Shown here one piece after another: positions 13,001-24,491 of a stretch of DNA of 64,000 bases. Location of the stretch: the NCBI GenBank assembly GCA_006538405.1, contig BJKQ01000023.1, forward strand, positions 217,870 to 281,869, read 5' to 3'. The first letter of the stretch is position 1. Each line of letters opens with the position of its first letter. The notes beneath the pieces were generated by a model that was not told where the DNA came from, did no database searches, and saw only the letters and a program-made list of their open reading frames with translations. A program made the position numbers and the translations under genes. Origin of the DNA: Hansfordia pulvinata (lineage: Eukaryota; Ascomycota; Sordariomycetes; Xylariales).

Positions 13001-13218
13001 ATACTGATATGAAGACAGAAGAGTCATTATCCCCGCACACAACTGGATCACTTTGACCACCGATGGGGAAGACCATCAATGCGATAATCCTGCCAAGGCG
13101 CCTGGGAACTCAAGGCATGTCCAGCCACAGTGGCTCAATCGCGGCATCCAGCTGCATTGGCATGGTGCGTGGCGTCGGAGGTACGGATGACTCAAATGGC
13201 TTTTTATCCTCTCGTCAG
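10022..13218. other. 3.2-kb gene-poor stretch
   Basis: ORFs are all below about 110 aa, overlap on both strands and lack family signatures. I find no repeat, RNA gene or relic that I can support. Confidence 0.4.
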
Positions 13219-13551
13219 TCATTCTTCAGGTATTATAAGCATCGGATGTTCAAGAGCGCAGCCTGGATCATATACCTCGGTCCTGGTCTCTTTTTCAGGT
13301 CGCCTGGAGGAGGCTAAGGTAGGTACCAGATCCTCGAGAACTTCAAGCCTTCTCTTGAGGCGATTTATTTCTTCGTAGAGCGACGCGGTAGACTTCTGCG
13401 CTTCGGTAAAAACCATGCGCCAGTAAATGCTGTTGGATCGATAGAACTCAGCCATAGCTGGTGCATCATCAGCTCGGACAAGCTCACAAGTCCAGGTCGT
13501 AGGGAACCTTGGATCACAGCTGCTAAGTCTCTTTGGAGATGAATCAGGCAT
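13219..13551 (-). CDS. small coiled-coil protein, 110 aa
   Basis: An open frame extends to 13635, but the likely start is the internal ATG at 13551 (MPDSSPKRLSSCDPRFPTTW). Residues ~55-85 form a heptad-like, charged segment (STASLYEEINRLKRRLEVLE). The basic zipper DNA-contact region expected of a bZIP factor is missing, so it is not called a transcription factor. It could be a small stand-alone gene or one exon of a decayed gene. Confidence 0.4.
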   Translation of the reverse strand: MPDSSPKRLSSCDPRFPTTWTCELVRADDAPAMAEFYRSNSIYWRMVFTEAQKSTASLYEEINRLKRRLEVLEDLVPTLASSRRPEKETRTEVYDPGCALEHPMLIIPEE

Positions 13552-14902
13552 TGTGAAGAAGTGAAAGGCGAAATGAAAGGTTTCAAAATTTGGACAGTCT
13601 GGGGAAAATCCTGTTTTGAGTACACAAGGAAACAAATTAACGGTATTGCCAGCACCCTTTTGTATGCCTCGCAGTGGAATGTCATCACGCTAGATTCATA
13701 TGAGGGATAATCCAGGGCCTGGCCCGAGGCATTATGTTGCTTGAACAACAGTCTTCCGATACGAACCCATTAACAGGAACTTGAATGCGGGTAAGGGTCG
13801 TCGCTATCGTTCGGGTAGTAGTGATGGTGGATTTGAGGAACATAAAAGCCCCTCACTTGGAAGTGACTAGATGTGCATTAGCATATGCAGTGTGCAGGGG
13901 CACTATGTGGCTGCCAAGCGCAGATTGAAAATCCATTTAAGGTCTTCAAACGGATTGTGTGCGGGAACACTGTACATTGTTTATCGCCTGCCTCGGTCGG
14001 GGTGCGTGTGATGTAAGGAGGATAGTCCCCGAGTTATCAAAATTGCCCTTTTCACACTTGACGTATGCCCTCCCTAAAGAAAAGATTCGGGCATCAGCCT
14101 TCTATGCTTCTTAAATGTTATTCGAGCATGTGATCTGATTAGTTCCAGTGTATTTCGTCTTCCTTAGAAGCTAAATGTGAATCTCCTCTCCGTGAAGTGC
14201 GTTCGGCTGACGATACGTCAAAAGCCTCATTAGAAGGTGAGCTTCCCAGGGTTGGCAGACTTGTGCGGATGGTACCACCACATATTCCAATTGATAAGAA
14301 ATATATGACCTTGAGGAACCCGAATCAGACAAGCGTATGGTTGCAGCGCATTGAGAGAGGTCTGGGTCATGAATTATGGTACAGAGTTAGTACCGTGCGA
14401 GTGTGACTAAACCAATATTGAACGCAAGAGGTAAGAATGTTAGCTGCACCGGCTTCAACATTAATAGGGTCCTTCATGCAAAACTCAGCACACATGTCCA
14501 TAGCGGCAGCCAAGACGGTGGCCACATGCAACGTATTCACAGCTGGAGGATCTCATTGGTGCGATTTCCATGTTTGACTAGAATAAGCGCAGTATACCCA
14601 AAAGGGTGACAATACGGGTAGGAAATTTGGCCTCCAAAAAGAGTCGTACCCAGGGTCCCTTGATCAGTAGAATCCGGGAGGTATACTATCACTAAATATG
14701 GACTGGAAAGGGAAAATGGGCAGAGAGACTACACGTCACACCTAAAACCACGAAGCCTTCGTCAAGGGGCCTCAAGTTTTCGGGTGAGAATCACGTTGTG
14801 ATCTTTGCTTAAAAACGCGGCAAGGTCAACCTGAGCTTCGACATGGGTGTCATATTGGCCTAGGCCCGTCTCAAATGTTCGATCTCGTATCTGAGGAGCC
14901 CC
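13552..14902. other. gene-poor stretch left of module copy A
   Basis: No supported gene. It ends where homology to the inverted copy B begins, near 14903. Confidence 0.4.
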
Positions 14903-15149
14903 CACTGTGATGAGGTTGAGAACGCAGGGTTTTGATTCGGGAAACTGCAAGCGGTAGGACAGGGCTGCAACGCCATGTCGAAGAGTTGGCGCTAAAGCCA
15001 ACATACGTAGGCCCGTCCAAATGTGGACCAACAGCAAGAACCTCCGAGTATATATCCAAGAAACTTCTACAGGAAACGGTAACGTGGCAGACGGCTAGAT
15101 TCGTCCTACATCGATACCCTCCTACCAAGACGACAATCGTACCACCATC

Positions 15150-15603
15150 ATGGAAAACATCGACTTGAAGCTTGATGACTTCAATATGTCCACAGAGGAC
15201 TGGCTCCAATACCTCGGAGGGGCCGAATCGGGGGTCGGGCTTCCCGGATCGCAAGGAAGAATGCCGACGCCCCCTCTGGTATCCGACGCGGATTTCCTTT
15301 TCGGAAACCCTGGAAACATATATCCTCCTGCGAATGGAGAGATGCAAGCGTGAGTAATCCCTGTGCCACATCGCTTCTCGCCGTAACTGATACAAGGCAC
15401 CAAGACACATGGCTATGATTCTTTCTCGGCTCCAGACAATCGAGGCTATTGGTGCCCGGGTAGAAAAAACAATCGACTCTGTCAAGGTGGGCCTCCGCGA
15501 TTTCGCTAACGACCTGGTCGGAGTCCTCCGACGTGGCGGTTTGCTGGAGGATCCGGAGATCGTCCATGACGAGGAGCAAGGAGTGTCGGCCCGGGTCACG
15601 TGA
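15150..15603 (+). CDS. module protein 1 (132 aa), copy A, two exons
   Basis: Exon 1 is 15150-15349 and exon 2 is 15405-15603. The 55-bp intron starts GTGAGT and ends at the CCAAG before ACACATGG; splicing at phase 2 joins the frames. The predicted product starts MENIDLKLDDFNMSTEDWLQ, is acidic at first, has a flexible Gly/Pro middle and ends in a helical half (ILSRLQTIEAIGARVEKTI). I recognise no family. The inverted copy (43059-43512) has the same exon sizes, intron length and splice phases, and most differences in sequence are conservative. That retained gene structure suggests a real protein. It lies ~245 bp upstream of the 238-aa gene on the same strand. Confidence 0.6.
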
Positions 15604-15848
15604 GGAGCGATGGACGCACGCAGTTTGTGGATCTCTTGGGCCCCACAGGCCCATTTTCGACACCCCAGTTCCCGTTTTCCGCTTTCTGCAGGACACAGAG
15701 CAGACTGTCGTCTGGCTATCACTATAACTAGATTGGTCACCCAGTATCATATGCAGTAGTATCAGCCAGCTTCGTTAAGGACATTCGCTTCATTCCTCTT
15801 TCAATCTCGAGTGGATTCACTCTTTCCTTCCCCACATCACCCGCGTCT

Positions 15849-16564
15849 ATGATCATGAAGTCATTCGGCAAGCCACTTCCGGACGTGCCGCGCAAATTGC
15901 AACATGTGCAGTCCGTGTCACCCCCAAGCTCGGTTTCCTCCTGCGAGGAGTTGTCTTCAGGGTCTGATCCCAGCTCAAACCGCCTACAGCGAGTTCGCTT
16001 TGGAGACAAGCCGTACGAAACAAGGTTTTTCTTGCCTCCAATGGAAAGTGACGGGGACGACGGCAGCAGCCAAGATGAACGCCCGCGTCTAGCGTCCGAG
16101 TCGGGGGGACCCGCCCATGACGCCAAACCAGCCCGCGCTTATCTCACCGAGAAGGCTTGCTCGAGAAGCGAGCTAACCAACTCGAGCGAGAGAACCGGGA
16201 GTTGCACAGACGCCTCCAGGAGGGAGAGTCGCGAATACAAGCAGTCGCCGGCCTAGAAGAGAAATTCGTCGCTTTGCAGGCAGTAAACGAGCAGTGCGAG
16301 CACAAAATCAGCCAGCAAGACCAATTAATAGCGAATATTGCCAACACAGTCAGCCAAACCTTCAAGGACTATCAAAGGGCCGTCGAGGAAGGGGTTCACC
16401 AGGGAGGCCACCAGGTAGATCACGGAGGCCATCAGGGAATGCAAGAGGGACATCGTGGGGGACACCAGAGACGCACCCCGGCCGCATACGGTGCACCATA
16501 TCACCCGAGTCAAGCAAGTCAATTTGATGCGGATAGTGATAGCGATACGGTTTCCGACTTCTAG
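15849..16564 (+). pseudogene. module protein 2 (238-aa coiled-coil family), copy A, frameshifted
   Basis: The N-terminal ~90 residues (ATG at 15849) and the C-terminal ~135 residues (frame 16157-16564) match the intact copy at 42097-42813 but lie in different frames. The break is near 16120-16130: copy A reads GCCAAACCAGCCC where copy B reads GCCAAAACCAACCC, so one A is missing in A. The C-terminal part retains the coiled coil, the GGHQ repeats and the acidic DADSDSDTVSDF end. No intron explains the shift. Confidence 0.75.
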
Positions 16565-16701
16565 ATTTAGGTCGAGTATGGGGCAAGCGATCTGGCTAGT
16601 AAACAAGGGTACAGGACAGCAAAGCCCTCGTGGGGACTGAATGCGGGCTTAATCCTGGCCTGATGGCCCCATAAGGGTTAGGAGTTTGTATTTCAATGTT
16701 G

Positions 16702-17301
16702 TTACCAGTGTTGTCCTTTGTTGTCAAGTCTGGGGTTTCTGCCGACAACTAAGATAAACATGAAGTGAGCCGACCACTTTGCGTTGGACCAACTTGTCAC
16801 AATACAGTCTGCCATCTGTAGACAAATCCCTCCATCTGCTATTCCCCAGATCATTGGCTCCTTAGCGAAGAACCCCACTACCGCGGAGTTAGATGATGCC
16901 ATCTTCTTTGCGCGTAGATTGTCTGTTGGTTCCATGATTGAGCCTCGCGTGCGGAATCCCTGCTTGCTTTCTGTTTGGAGGAGTACAATCACATTGCAGT
17001 AGTGTGGCAATCCACGCTGACTTTCTCAGACCATGCATTTCACAATCACACTGCAGTATTGTCGCATCCCCTAGGGCCAACAAGTCCTTGAATACGAGAA
17101 CTGGAAACCAGCCAGATCTATGTCTGTGCAGTTTCGACCTTCTTCAAACGGTATGGCTGATAACATGATGGGTCCGTCGGTACCGCGCCCCCGGGTCGTA
17201 CGCGTAATCCACCTCAACAAAGGGTTCCAAGCGTGTTCGACAGAGCATTCGCTCCACAACGCGCACTTGAAATAGCCACCTGCTGCCTGTAGGCTGACCA
17301 C
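16702..17301 (-). other. conserved spacer ORFs between modules 2 and 3, copy A
   Basis: Two short minus-strand frames (16702-17010 and 17071-17301) are also open in the inverted copy B (plus strand, 41673-41933 and 41190-41531). Shared segments include MASSNxAVVGFFAKEPMIWG and MVSLQAAGGYFxCxLWSECS. Conservation may simply reflect the recent duplication of noncoding DNA, or they may be exons of an unrecognised gene. They have no domain I can name. Confidence 0.35.
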
Positions 17302-17435
17302 ACTAGCTAGTCGCGCCGGATCCGTTTCCCCGCTGCATTCTCCCCATATCCTCCATCATACGCTATGTTGCCCCGTTTTAGTCCTGATATCTAGCGACTC
17401 TTTGCCATGAGCCGATCTGCGAACTACTGTCTCGC

Positions 17436-18000
17436 TCAAGTTCCGACTGCCTGACAGCGCCACACAGCTTTCCTTATGGATTGAATATCCTCTATGGGCG
17501 AAAGTATTGGCGACAGCGCAAGGCCATCTGCCCATTGCGATTTGGCAGGCTTGGGCGCCTGTGACATTGGCATCAGGTGATCGGTGGTTGAAGTGCTAAA
17601 GCTGTAGCTCTGATAGTCGCAGCGAAGCAGAACGGAGTCCTGGAGACGCTTGGCCTCAGAAACAACCTGAATGGTGGACCACAGGGTACTACCTCCATAT
17701 GCGGCAACAGCGTACATGACAGAGCACGCTGGACTCGCGCTCAGGTGAGAAGTCGTGGGTGGCCTATGAAGCTTCTTACTGTCGACTGGACCGCTGGCAG
17801 AGGCCATCCTTACCTGGGAGGCGTTCGGAGACGAACAGGCAGTTGAACGCGTATCCTAACGACAGGCTGCGGCGATTTGGTCAGGACTTGATAAGTCACG
17901 TTGAGAGCGATAGGACTAATCTTGACATAATTTGCAAGATGAATGCACGCTCCTCATTTTTGAGCCATGGGGCAAGGTGGCAGTACGGGTCATCAGTATC
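17436..18000 (-). pseudogene. module protein 3 (221-aa family), copy A, decayed
   Basis: The frame 17436-17807 matches the C-terminal half of the intact family member at 56405-57070: both share a P-x-CSVxxAxAxY segment, a TIQV segment, and a DxQSYSxSTST segment. The N-terminal part is readable further upstream on the minus strand (from an ATG near 18010, DPYCHLAPWLKNEERAFILQ), but a TGA and frame changes separate it from the rest. The corresponding C-terminal block has been lost in copy B. Confidence 0.6.
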
Positions 18001-18239
18001 GGGTACTGTCATTGTTAGACGACTCGAAACTGTTTCCTGGCCCTACGAAGGCTTGTGGGGCGTGAGGCGCTTAGCTGAAAATTGCAGGCCTGCTTCCCGG
18101 AAGTGGTTGGTGAAAGTGGGGGCGGAAATGGGAAGGGGCTAAAAGAGCAGTCGGCAAATCTTTCAGGGCGTAACAGAGCAGAGCGTCGCAAGCACCCAGG
18201 TGCTACTTGAAGTAGCTGAACCACTGCTTTCTGTCAGGA

Positions 18240-18990
18240 AGGTATAGAAATTATGGTGAGGCACAGAGCCAAGCACGTACCTCAACGATCGCTTCGCACT
18301 CGGGATTTCCAGGCTGGAACCCCATGACCAAGACGGGCACGCGATCTCCCACAGTTTGAGAATATGCCGAGGAATCAGGGTCCAATCTTCCGCCGTATCC
18401 TCGTGTGTGATGGATATGTGCTCTGCCTCGAATCAAGACGGCCGCAGAATTTGGCTATTCTCTCTGTTGTCGCAATGCATAGCACCGCTCATCACCACGT
18501 CAGTGAAGGAGTACGGCACGTGAATCGTAGCACTGGGCTGGATGATCAGACAGTCGGGATACATGTGGATCCCGATACAGGGCCCGGGAGGCAGATCGTC
18601 TTGCGATGGCTCTTTTGAAAGTCGTGGACGTCAATACTTAAAACTTGGGAAGGACGAGAGATAATTGATGAATAAGTCCATGCCAAGGCAAGACCAGTCC
18701 ATGTTCCACTCTAGGAAGATCAGAATTGGCACCTTCCGGCTTGCCTTTTCTAGAATTTGCCTCGCTGCCTCGGTCGAGCATATCACAATATCACCATCGG
18801 GATAGGTGTGCGTGGACAAGTAGCAAAGTGTCGAGATTGGAGATTCCACAGCACATCGTTCCGAAATTCCCAGGTATGCAAGTGCCTCACGCCCTAGGGG
18901 GGTCCGGTCAGGCATGGCTGGGAAGAGTTTGTATGTCGCTGCACGCGGTGTGTCTAGCAGCCCGTGCCCTTGTGACAGTAAACATGAAAT
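18240..18990 (-). pseudogene. C2H2/JmjC gene, copy A, internally deleted remnant
   Basis: Two parts of the family represented intact at 57351-58835 are recognisable. 18638-18990 encodes the middle (DIVICSTEAARQILEKASRK, then YLSSFPS and VHDFQK in a shifted frame). 18240-18610 encodes the JmjC C-terminal end (QPSATIHVPYSFTDVVMSGA) and continues to the equivalent of the last splice donor (GTACGT here, GTATGT in copy C). The zinc fingers and the central HxD part of the JmjC fold are absent. Frames are broken more than once. Confidence 0.7.
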
Positions 18991-20149
18991 AGAGCAGACA
19001 GTTGGCTGCAAGCGGGGTGGTTACAGCTGTGCCCTATCGCTCGACTTCACAGGATCACCTCTCCACGGTCAGCTTGTCCGTGTGGCTATGTTTCTCCCAG
19101 GTGTTGCTCCTGGCGAACGGGATCTTGCGAAGATGGCACTGGCGCCCGGAACTCGATTAGCTACGCTATGGGCGTTTTCTCCCGTAGACGACCTCGGAGC
19201 AATACTTGCAGCGTGTATGTAGCTGTCGTTGATGTCAACGGATGTAATTATGGCCGAAGTTATTTCCACGGCTGGGAAAGGGTGGAAGGGGGGACGCGCA
19301 CTTCAGCACTCATGTTGTAGCGACGAGGGTGCGGAGATGGCTGTGTAGACCTAAGATCAGAGAGTCGACGGATATCTGACGGTGGACATACGTGGCTTTA
19401 TAGCCATCCATACGCGGGTTGGCCGAGCTCACTGGGGATTTGGTTGACCGGCAAGTAGTGGGTTGGATTGGCTGATACGCGGGTCGGAACTTGGCGCTTC
19501 AGATCTATGCACGACGATAGCCCTAAGCACCTAGACCCCGCCCGGCTTTAGCACCGTTACACCCTGAAGCTGTCTCCACGTTGCTGCCCATCGCCCTGTA
19601 GTTGTCGCCTGCAGCTTCAGCCGCGTACCACTGGGTCCATAATCAAACATTGACTTTGGCGTGATCTTTCCGTGCCTCACAGGGCACTTTAAGGCCGAAA
19701 TAGCCATCCAGCTGCGCTGTGTACTTGGAAACTGTATCACCCGGCGTGGTCGTGACCACTCACGTACCTCGCCTGTATAACGCAAATGCGCGGTTAATGG
19801 GTTTTTACAGTGCGACTGTACAAATGCATGAAATTTCACCAACAGATGCCAGCTAAGAATCAGACTCGCATGAAGACAGACATAGCCTGCTGACCCTGTA
19901 ACTGTGATTTAGGCTGTCTGAGACCGTCCTGTTGGCCGACCGGCCCCGATCTCGAAATCGCCAACCGTGGGGCCCCCTGCGTCTGCGACGATGAGCGTTT
20001 TCTGGTTCGCGATGGGTTATTTCTTGATTAAGAACCTCCGTAAGAGTCCGACATACATGCCCCATTCGACATATCCCCATCCGACTCTGGTGACCGGGAT
20101 ACCAGTCGCGCAAAGCCCGACTTGCGTATGGCGTCGTCAATCCTTGGTT

Positions 20150-21617
20150 CTACAATGCAATCGACTGTTCATTACCATGATGCTGAAGTATCTCTGCGGT
20201 TTCTATCTGCAATCGGGTAGCCAAGCCATGTATGAGCCCTTTGATGAGAGCGGTCCGGGGGTGCGGTGTGCCCTCGCGCTCTCTATGGCTTGCGTACATA
20301 TCTTCAGTGTTCCTAAGGCTATAGACCCAGTTGAAGGTGGACCTCAGGGCAATCGTGATAAAGTCTTCATCACGGACATTCCTCACGATCACAGTCACAA
20401 GATAGGTGATTTTTTGATCATCAGTGCCCAATTTAGCTGGCGCGCTGGTAACGAGGATATCGAACGCCGCGAGTCTCTTCCCTCAAAACCTCAAAAGTTT
20501 TCGGTCTTTCGATATTGTAAAGACACAGAACCGTGCTTTACGGGATGGTCTACCTCGTGTTGGCAACATCCGCAGGCAGTCACCAACGTGCCAGCTTGGT
20601 ATTTTGGAAACTTTGAGTTTCTTCCCTGGAAGGCGATGAAGAGCTGGCCCTGGGGGGAGGCCAAAGATTAAAGCCGAAACGTTGTTGCCAGAGATATGAT
20701 CTAAATATTAGATCCGCTCGGCAGCCTCGCTAGGCTGAGCATTTCTGATCTCCTCTTCTTTGGGGGGTCTTGGGGAAGCTCTTCACTGATGTGCCTAGAT
20801 TATGGTCATCCAATAGCCTTTGCTCAGATTTGGTTGATTTGAACGCCGTGACTCGTTCTCCAAGATTCGCTGGCTTGGCTTGAGTTTGTGCGGAAGCTTT
20901 ATCTCAAGGTCGAGCTGTTTTTGAGATTCTGCCCCGTGCGTCACCCCGAAGTCGTTGCTGTCTTCGTCGCTTTGTACATGAGATGAAACCTCCGCCGCGA
21001 TGCGGGCGGGGCTTGGGGAGCGAGGCTTGAGTTTGTCGATCAGATTTCTTTGGGTCTGATGGGTCGGGAAGCAAACGAACTTCCTTGTTCAAAAAATTGG
21101 AGGCTGCCGATTGCTTGATTGCCACTTCGTAGCGCCTTCGCTTTGGTTTCATGACCACATGGAGAGGTTGTTTTATAGAGCGATGGAAAGAATGTCTGTC
21201 TCGTATCTCTTCTTCGTGCCCACCATCTTGATCGCAGTCCAAACCATCCCGCTTTCCTGTCCTATCTGCAGCGATGCTTCTGCTCCTTGTGGCGGGTGGA
21301 GCCTGGAGAGCTTTCTTTTCTCCAGTTGTCCTGATCCGATCTGAAATCTGGTTGCAAGCATCATTCGTAAGATTTCCATGACCATCCTTCTTGTTCGACA
21401 GAAAGCTTTTGTGGTAGCCTTTCGGGCTGTCGTACGCCTTTTCTGCCCTCCCGAACTTCTCAAGCATGTCGAACCGGGCTGCATCGAGCATGGGGCCGTC
21501 GTCTCGGCGACGTGTACTCAGCATTGTGCAGCGCGAAGGCAGAGGCTCGTCGGTATTCCCGGGGACGGTATACTGTCTTGCTCTTGCCTTGTTCCTCCCG
21601 CCACGATACATCTTCAT
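20150..21617 (-). pseudogene. basic repeat protein gene (~680-aa family), copy A, broken
   Basis: The 5' part (start near 21525, MLSTRRRDDGPMLDAARFDM; the open frame runs 20904-21617) matches the N-terminus of the copy at 59552-61608 and continues through the NLTxxACNxI segment without a frame change. The frame then degenerates, and only one copy of the 33-aa repeat is recognisable (EEEIRDRHSFHRSIKQPL). The 3' part lies at 20150-20431 with VRDEDFITIALRSTFNWVYS, equivalent to the C-terminal domain. Sequence between is decayed or deleted. Copy A is useful because its first ~60 residues are in one frame, unlike copy C. Confidence 0.65.
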
Positions 21618-21890
21618 AGTCGCTCATTGTTCGACTGGGCGGTTTCCAGTCAACTGGATTGGCGCATGCACAACTGTATTGGCACATGCAGTAGCTGAAA
21701 TCGGGTTTCTGATCCCGGTCCACTTTTAATTCACTGATTTCCGCTTTCAGCACCGCGGTATGCGATTCAGGATGCGACCGGTGTGGGCGGGAGATGGCTG
21801 CCTCCCCAAAACCCATCACGCACATAAGTTTAATCAAACCACCGTGCGTTTTCAATTGCCCGAGTACGTCTCATTTGGCTAGCTCTCATC

Positions 21891-24311
21891 ATGACCCCTT
21901 GGCTTCGAATTCTCTCGAGCCCGCAAAAGCTGATTCTCCAAGAATTCTACAGCGCGTACAAGGTTTTCGACCATCTTGGAGACGCGGCCCCCTGCGTGAT
22001 TCAAGTCATTGGAGGGGGGGATCGATCTCGCGACATTGCAGCTTCCCGCACGCTGGGGCCTACACAATCTGACGCAATCTGCCTCTATTCTTTCTCTGGT
22101 CCTAAAAGGCCTTTCCTTCTGGTGGACAGCGGAGCCGCTCTTCGCTTCAAGCCTGTGAAAGCCCCACTTGATGAAGATGGCCGCCCCGGTTGCTACACCA
22201 TACAAGATCTTATCCCTGGGGCATCAATCTTCCCTGCAGCTGTCAGCGTATTGTCTCGATTCATCGCAGGTCTTTGCCAAACCGGTGTCGTTTTCATGGA
22301 CGATGATCTGGGCCTTTCTGGTGTTCTAGACCTTCTTGCGTCATGGATTCGCCTCCGACGGTACGACATCAGGTCCCGGCCGCGACTGATCCTCGTGAGC
22401 GAAACTTTCTCAGGATCCGCATCTCAACATTTCAAACAAAGAATGTGGAGATACTTGCTGAGGGTTCAGCAAATGGCCGACCCTACACAGCTGTACAAGC
22501 AAGAAGATATGGAGAAATTGTTCTGGGACAGTTTTGAGAGCTTGCATCTACTCCCGACATCGCGACAAGTCAATTCCTCCGTTCTCTCCCAAGCGGACGA
22601 CATGTTCAGTCGGCGACACGCTTCGAGGTGGGCATTTTCTGCCAGTCATTTGCGTCGGATTTTTCACGACGCACTGGTACATTACTCGACTGGAATGACT
22701 GAAAACTTTGATATCTTATCTGCTTTGCGAAAGTCTTCTTTCAGCTCTACGGACTTGTCACATAATGTCAGATGGCTTTTGCGCATGGTTTCCGATCAAA
22801 ACGATGGGCTCTTGAGCCACTTCATCGCTTCAGCACTCCATGCGAATGCCTATCCCGCAGGGGCACACGGTCAGTACACTCGGACTGACGGAGAACGTGA
22901 CTAATATATCATAGCGTTCTTCGCCGACGATATGTACAAAGCCATGTACAGCCATGTAATTGAAGAAACCGTACGGGCATGTGGAAGCAAACTCTCCGCG
23001 CTGTCTGTGATATCTAGATTCTGCAAAATCGCCTACGCCGCACGCGAGTCCAACCAATCAGCCACGGAGTGCCACTTGAGTGTCCTGAAATCCTCACAGA
23101 CTTTCCTGCGTGGCATTTTCAGCAAGACTACTTGCCTAGCCTGCCTTTTGTCACCCCCAGAGAAGTCCCTCGACTGCGGCCACGAACTTTGCGGCCCGTG
23201 TATAAGATCCATCGGCAACGCTTCAATTTCGAAAAATGGAGAATTTACCATGCCAATTTGCCCATTTTGTCAGAGCCAGAATAGTTCAATATTGATTCCT
23301 CGGCCACTCACTGCCTCCCTGAGGACTTTACGTCTGGATGTTCCGTTGAGCAAGAAATACCTCACCGCGGACTTCTTGAAGAGTCTACAAGCGAAGCTGA
23401 TGCTGGGTGACATGCCCCTCCGAGACCATTTCGATGTCGTTCACTGCAGCGGTGTGGGGTCGTACTTTGCTTTGGCTTTATGTTGCCGATACTCGTCTGT
23501 CTCTAAGGCTTCACGAGCGCTTCATTCAGTTGACGGGATCAAACTGAAACAGACACCATTCACAAGGCAGAGATACATCAGCTTTGGTGGTAATCATAGA
23601 TGGACTTTCGACGACATCCAATGTCTGAATGGGCCGTCCCTTCATATTCAGCATTTGGGAAAGACAATTTCGAACAGAATTTGGAAAGGTGAACAATTAT
23701 CAAATCTTTCTGATGACGCGAAAGGCAGGGCGGGCGCCCAACAATTTGAAGTCAGATATCGCGGCGGCATCTTCGACGATGAATACCTGAAATGCCTCGC
23801 CCACCGCCTACTGGGGTGCTTGTTCTATATTGAACTCATTGAGACTCCGAGACTTTACTCGACTCTGGACACCTGCAAGTTGCGGGTTTCATGTCGGCTG
23901 CCGTGGGGTCCGGCACTCGCAAGCTTACAGAGAAAGCTTCAATCTGCGCATTTGGTGTACCATTGCGACGACCGCAGCCAACGCACTGCGCCTTTGTTCC
24001 AGGGTCCTGGAAACACCTCCTTCGAGCAATTGGTAGAGCTGGAAGCCAGCTCATTATCCTCCGTACTCGTCTTTGAAATCGACCATGAGGGCGCTAGATT
24101 TCCGATTGGTAATTGTCCATATCAGCTGCGGAGGCTGATTGAAGACCAAGGGCTGGAGGTTCCATGGCGGGCAGACGCAAATGTCACCGAGGCCAGCGAG
24201 AGCGTCGGGCAACCTCGGCACACCCCAAACTTGAATCTTGAGACCGAGCTATCAGGGCTCTACCAGACTCTGGATGCGTTTTCGAACTCATGGGGTGCAG
24301 GACACAACTAG
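21891..24311 (+). CDS. RING-finger / degenerate patatin-like protein, two exons, 791 aa
   Basis: Exons 21891-22869 and 22915-24311 flank a 45-bp intron (GTCAGT donor, ATCATAG acceptor, CTAAT branch-like site, phase 1), giving 791 aa. Residues 400-445 form a complete C3HC4 RING: C400, C403, C414, H416, C419, C422, C442, C445. Fungal proteins combining a RING with a downstream patatin-like domain are known. The following region (~455-620) aligns with that domain by pattern, but the oxyanion loop DGGGxxG is replaced by LDVPLSKKYL, and the nucleophile elbow GxSxG is replaced by FDVVHCSGVGSYFALA. The lipase function is therefore probably lost, while the RING ligands are intact; an E3-ligase or sensor role is inference. 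It is the only full-length copy in the window; a decayed copy lies at 61977-62680. It converges on the dynamin-like pseudogene. Confidence 0.8.
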
Positions 24312-24491
24312 TCATTCTTCAATGATATCACCACCTAAATCAATCCTAAAGCAGGATATTGATCATGTATTTCATTGTGTTCATATGATAGAATTCGAAA
24401 AACACTATGCTGGTCTCAACATTGAAACGATTGATACCACGCCGCATCGAGAAAAGGTTGAAGCGCCCCGCATCGTCTAATAATCCCCCCC

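Larger units (their letters stand above)
14903..18990 (+). repeat. arm A of a large interrupted inverted repeat (partner 40625-43770)
   Basis: The sequence from about 14903 to 17385 matches the reverse complement of about 41280-43770 at high identity, including the 132-aa and 238-aa genes, their shared upstream region and the spacer ORFs. Beyond a ~450-bp block present only in A, homology resumes: 17850-18260 matches 40900-41280, and the zinc-finger/JmjC remnants near 18260-18530 match 40625-40900. Differences sampled between arms are mainly G/A and C/T transitions plus single-base gaps. The arms are about 22 kb apart. Confidence 0.85.

Noticed and set aside
13219..13551. bZIP transcription factor
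   Set aside because: Leucine/charged heptads without the basic DNA-contact region.
14871..15740. 289-aa minus-strand ORF
   Set aside because: Antisense to the spliced 132-aa gene and its upstream region; no family signature, and in copy B the equivalent strand is interrupted. It is a shadow ORF.
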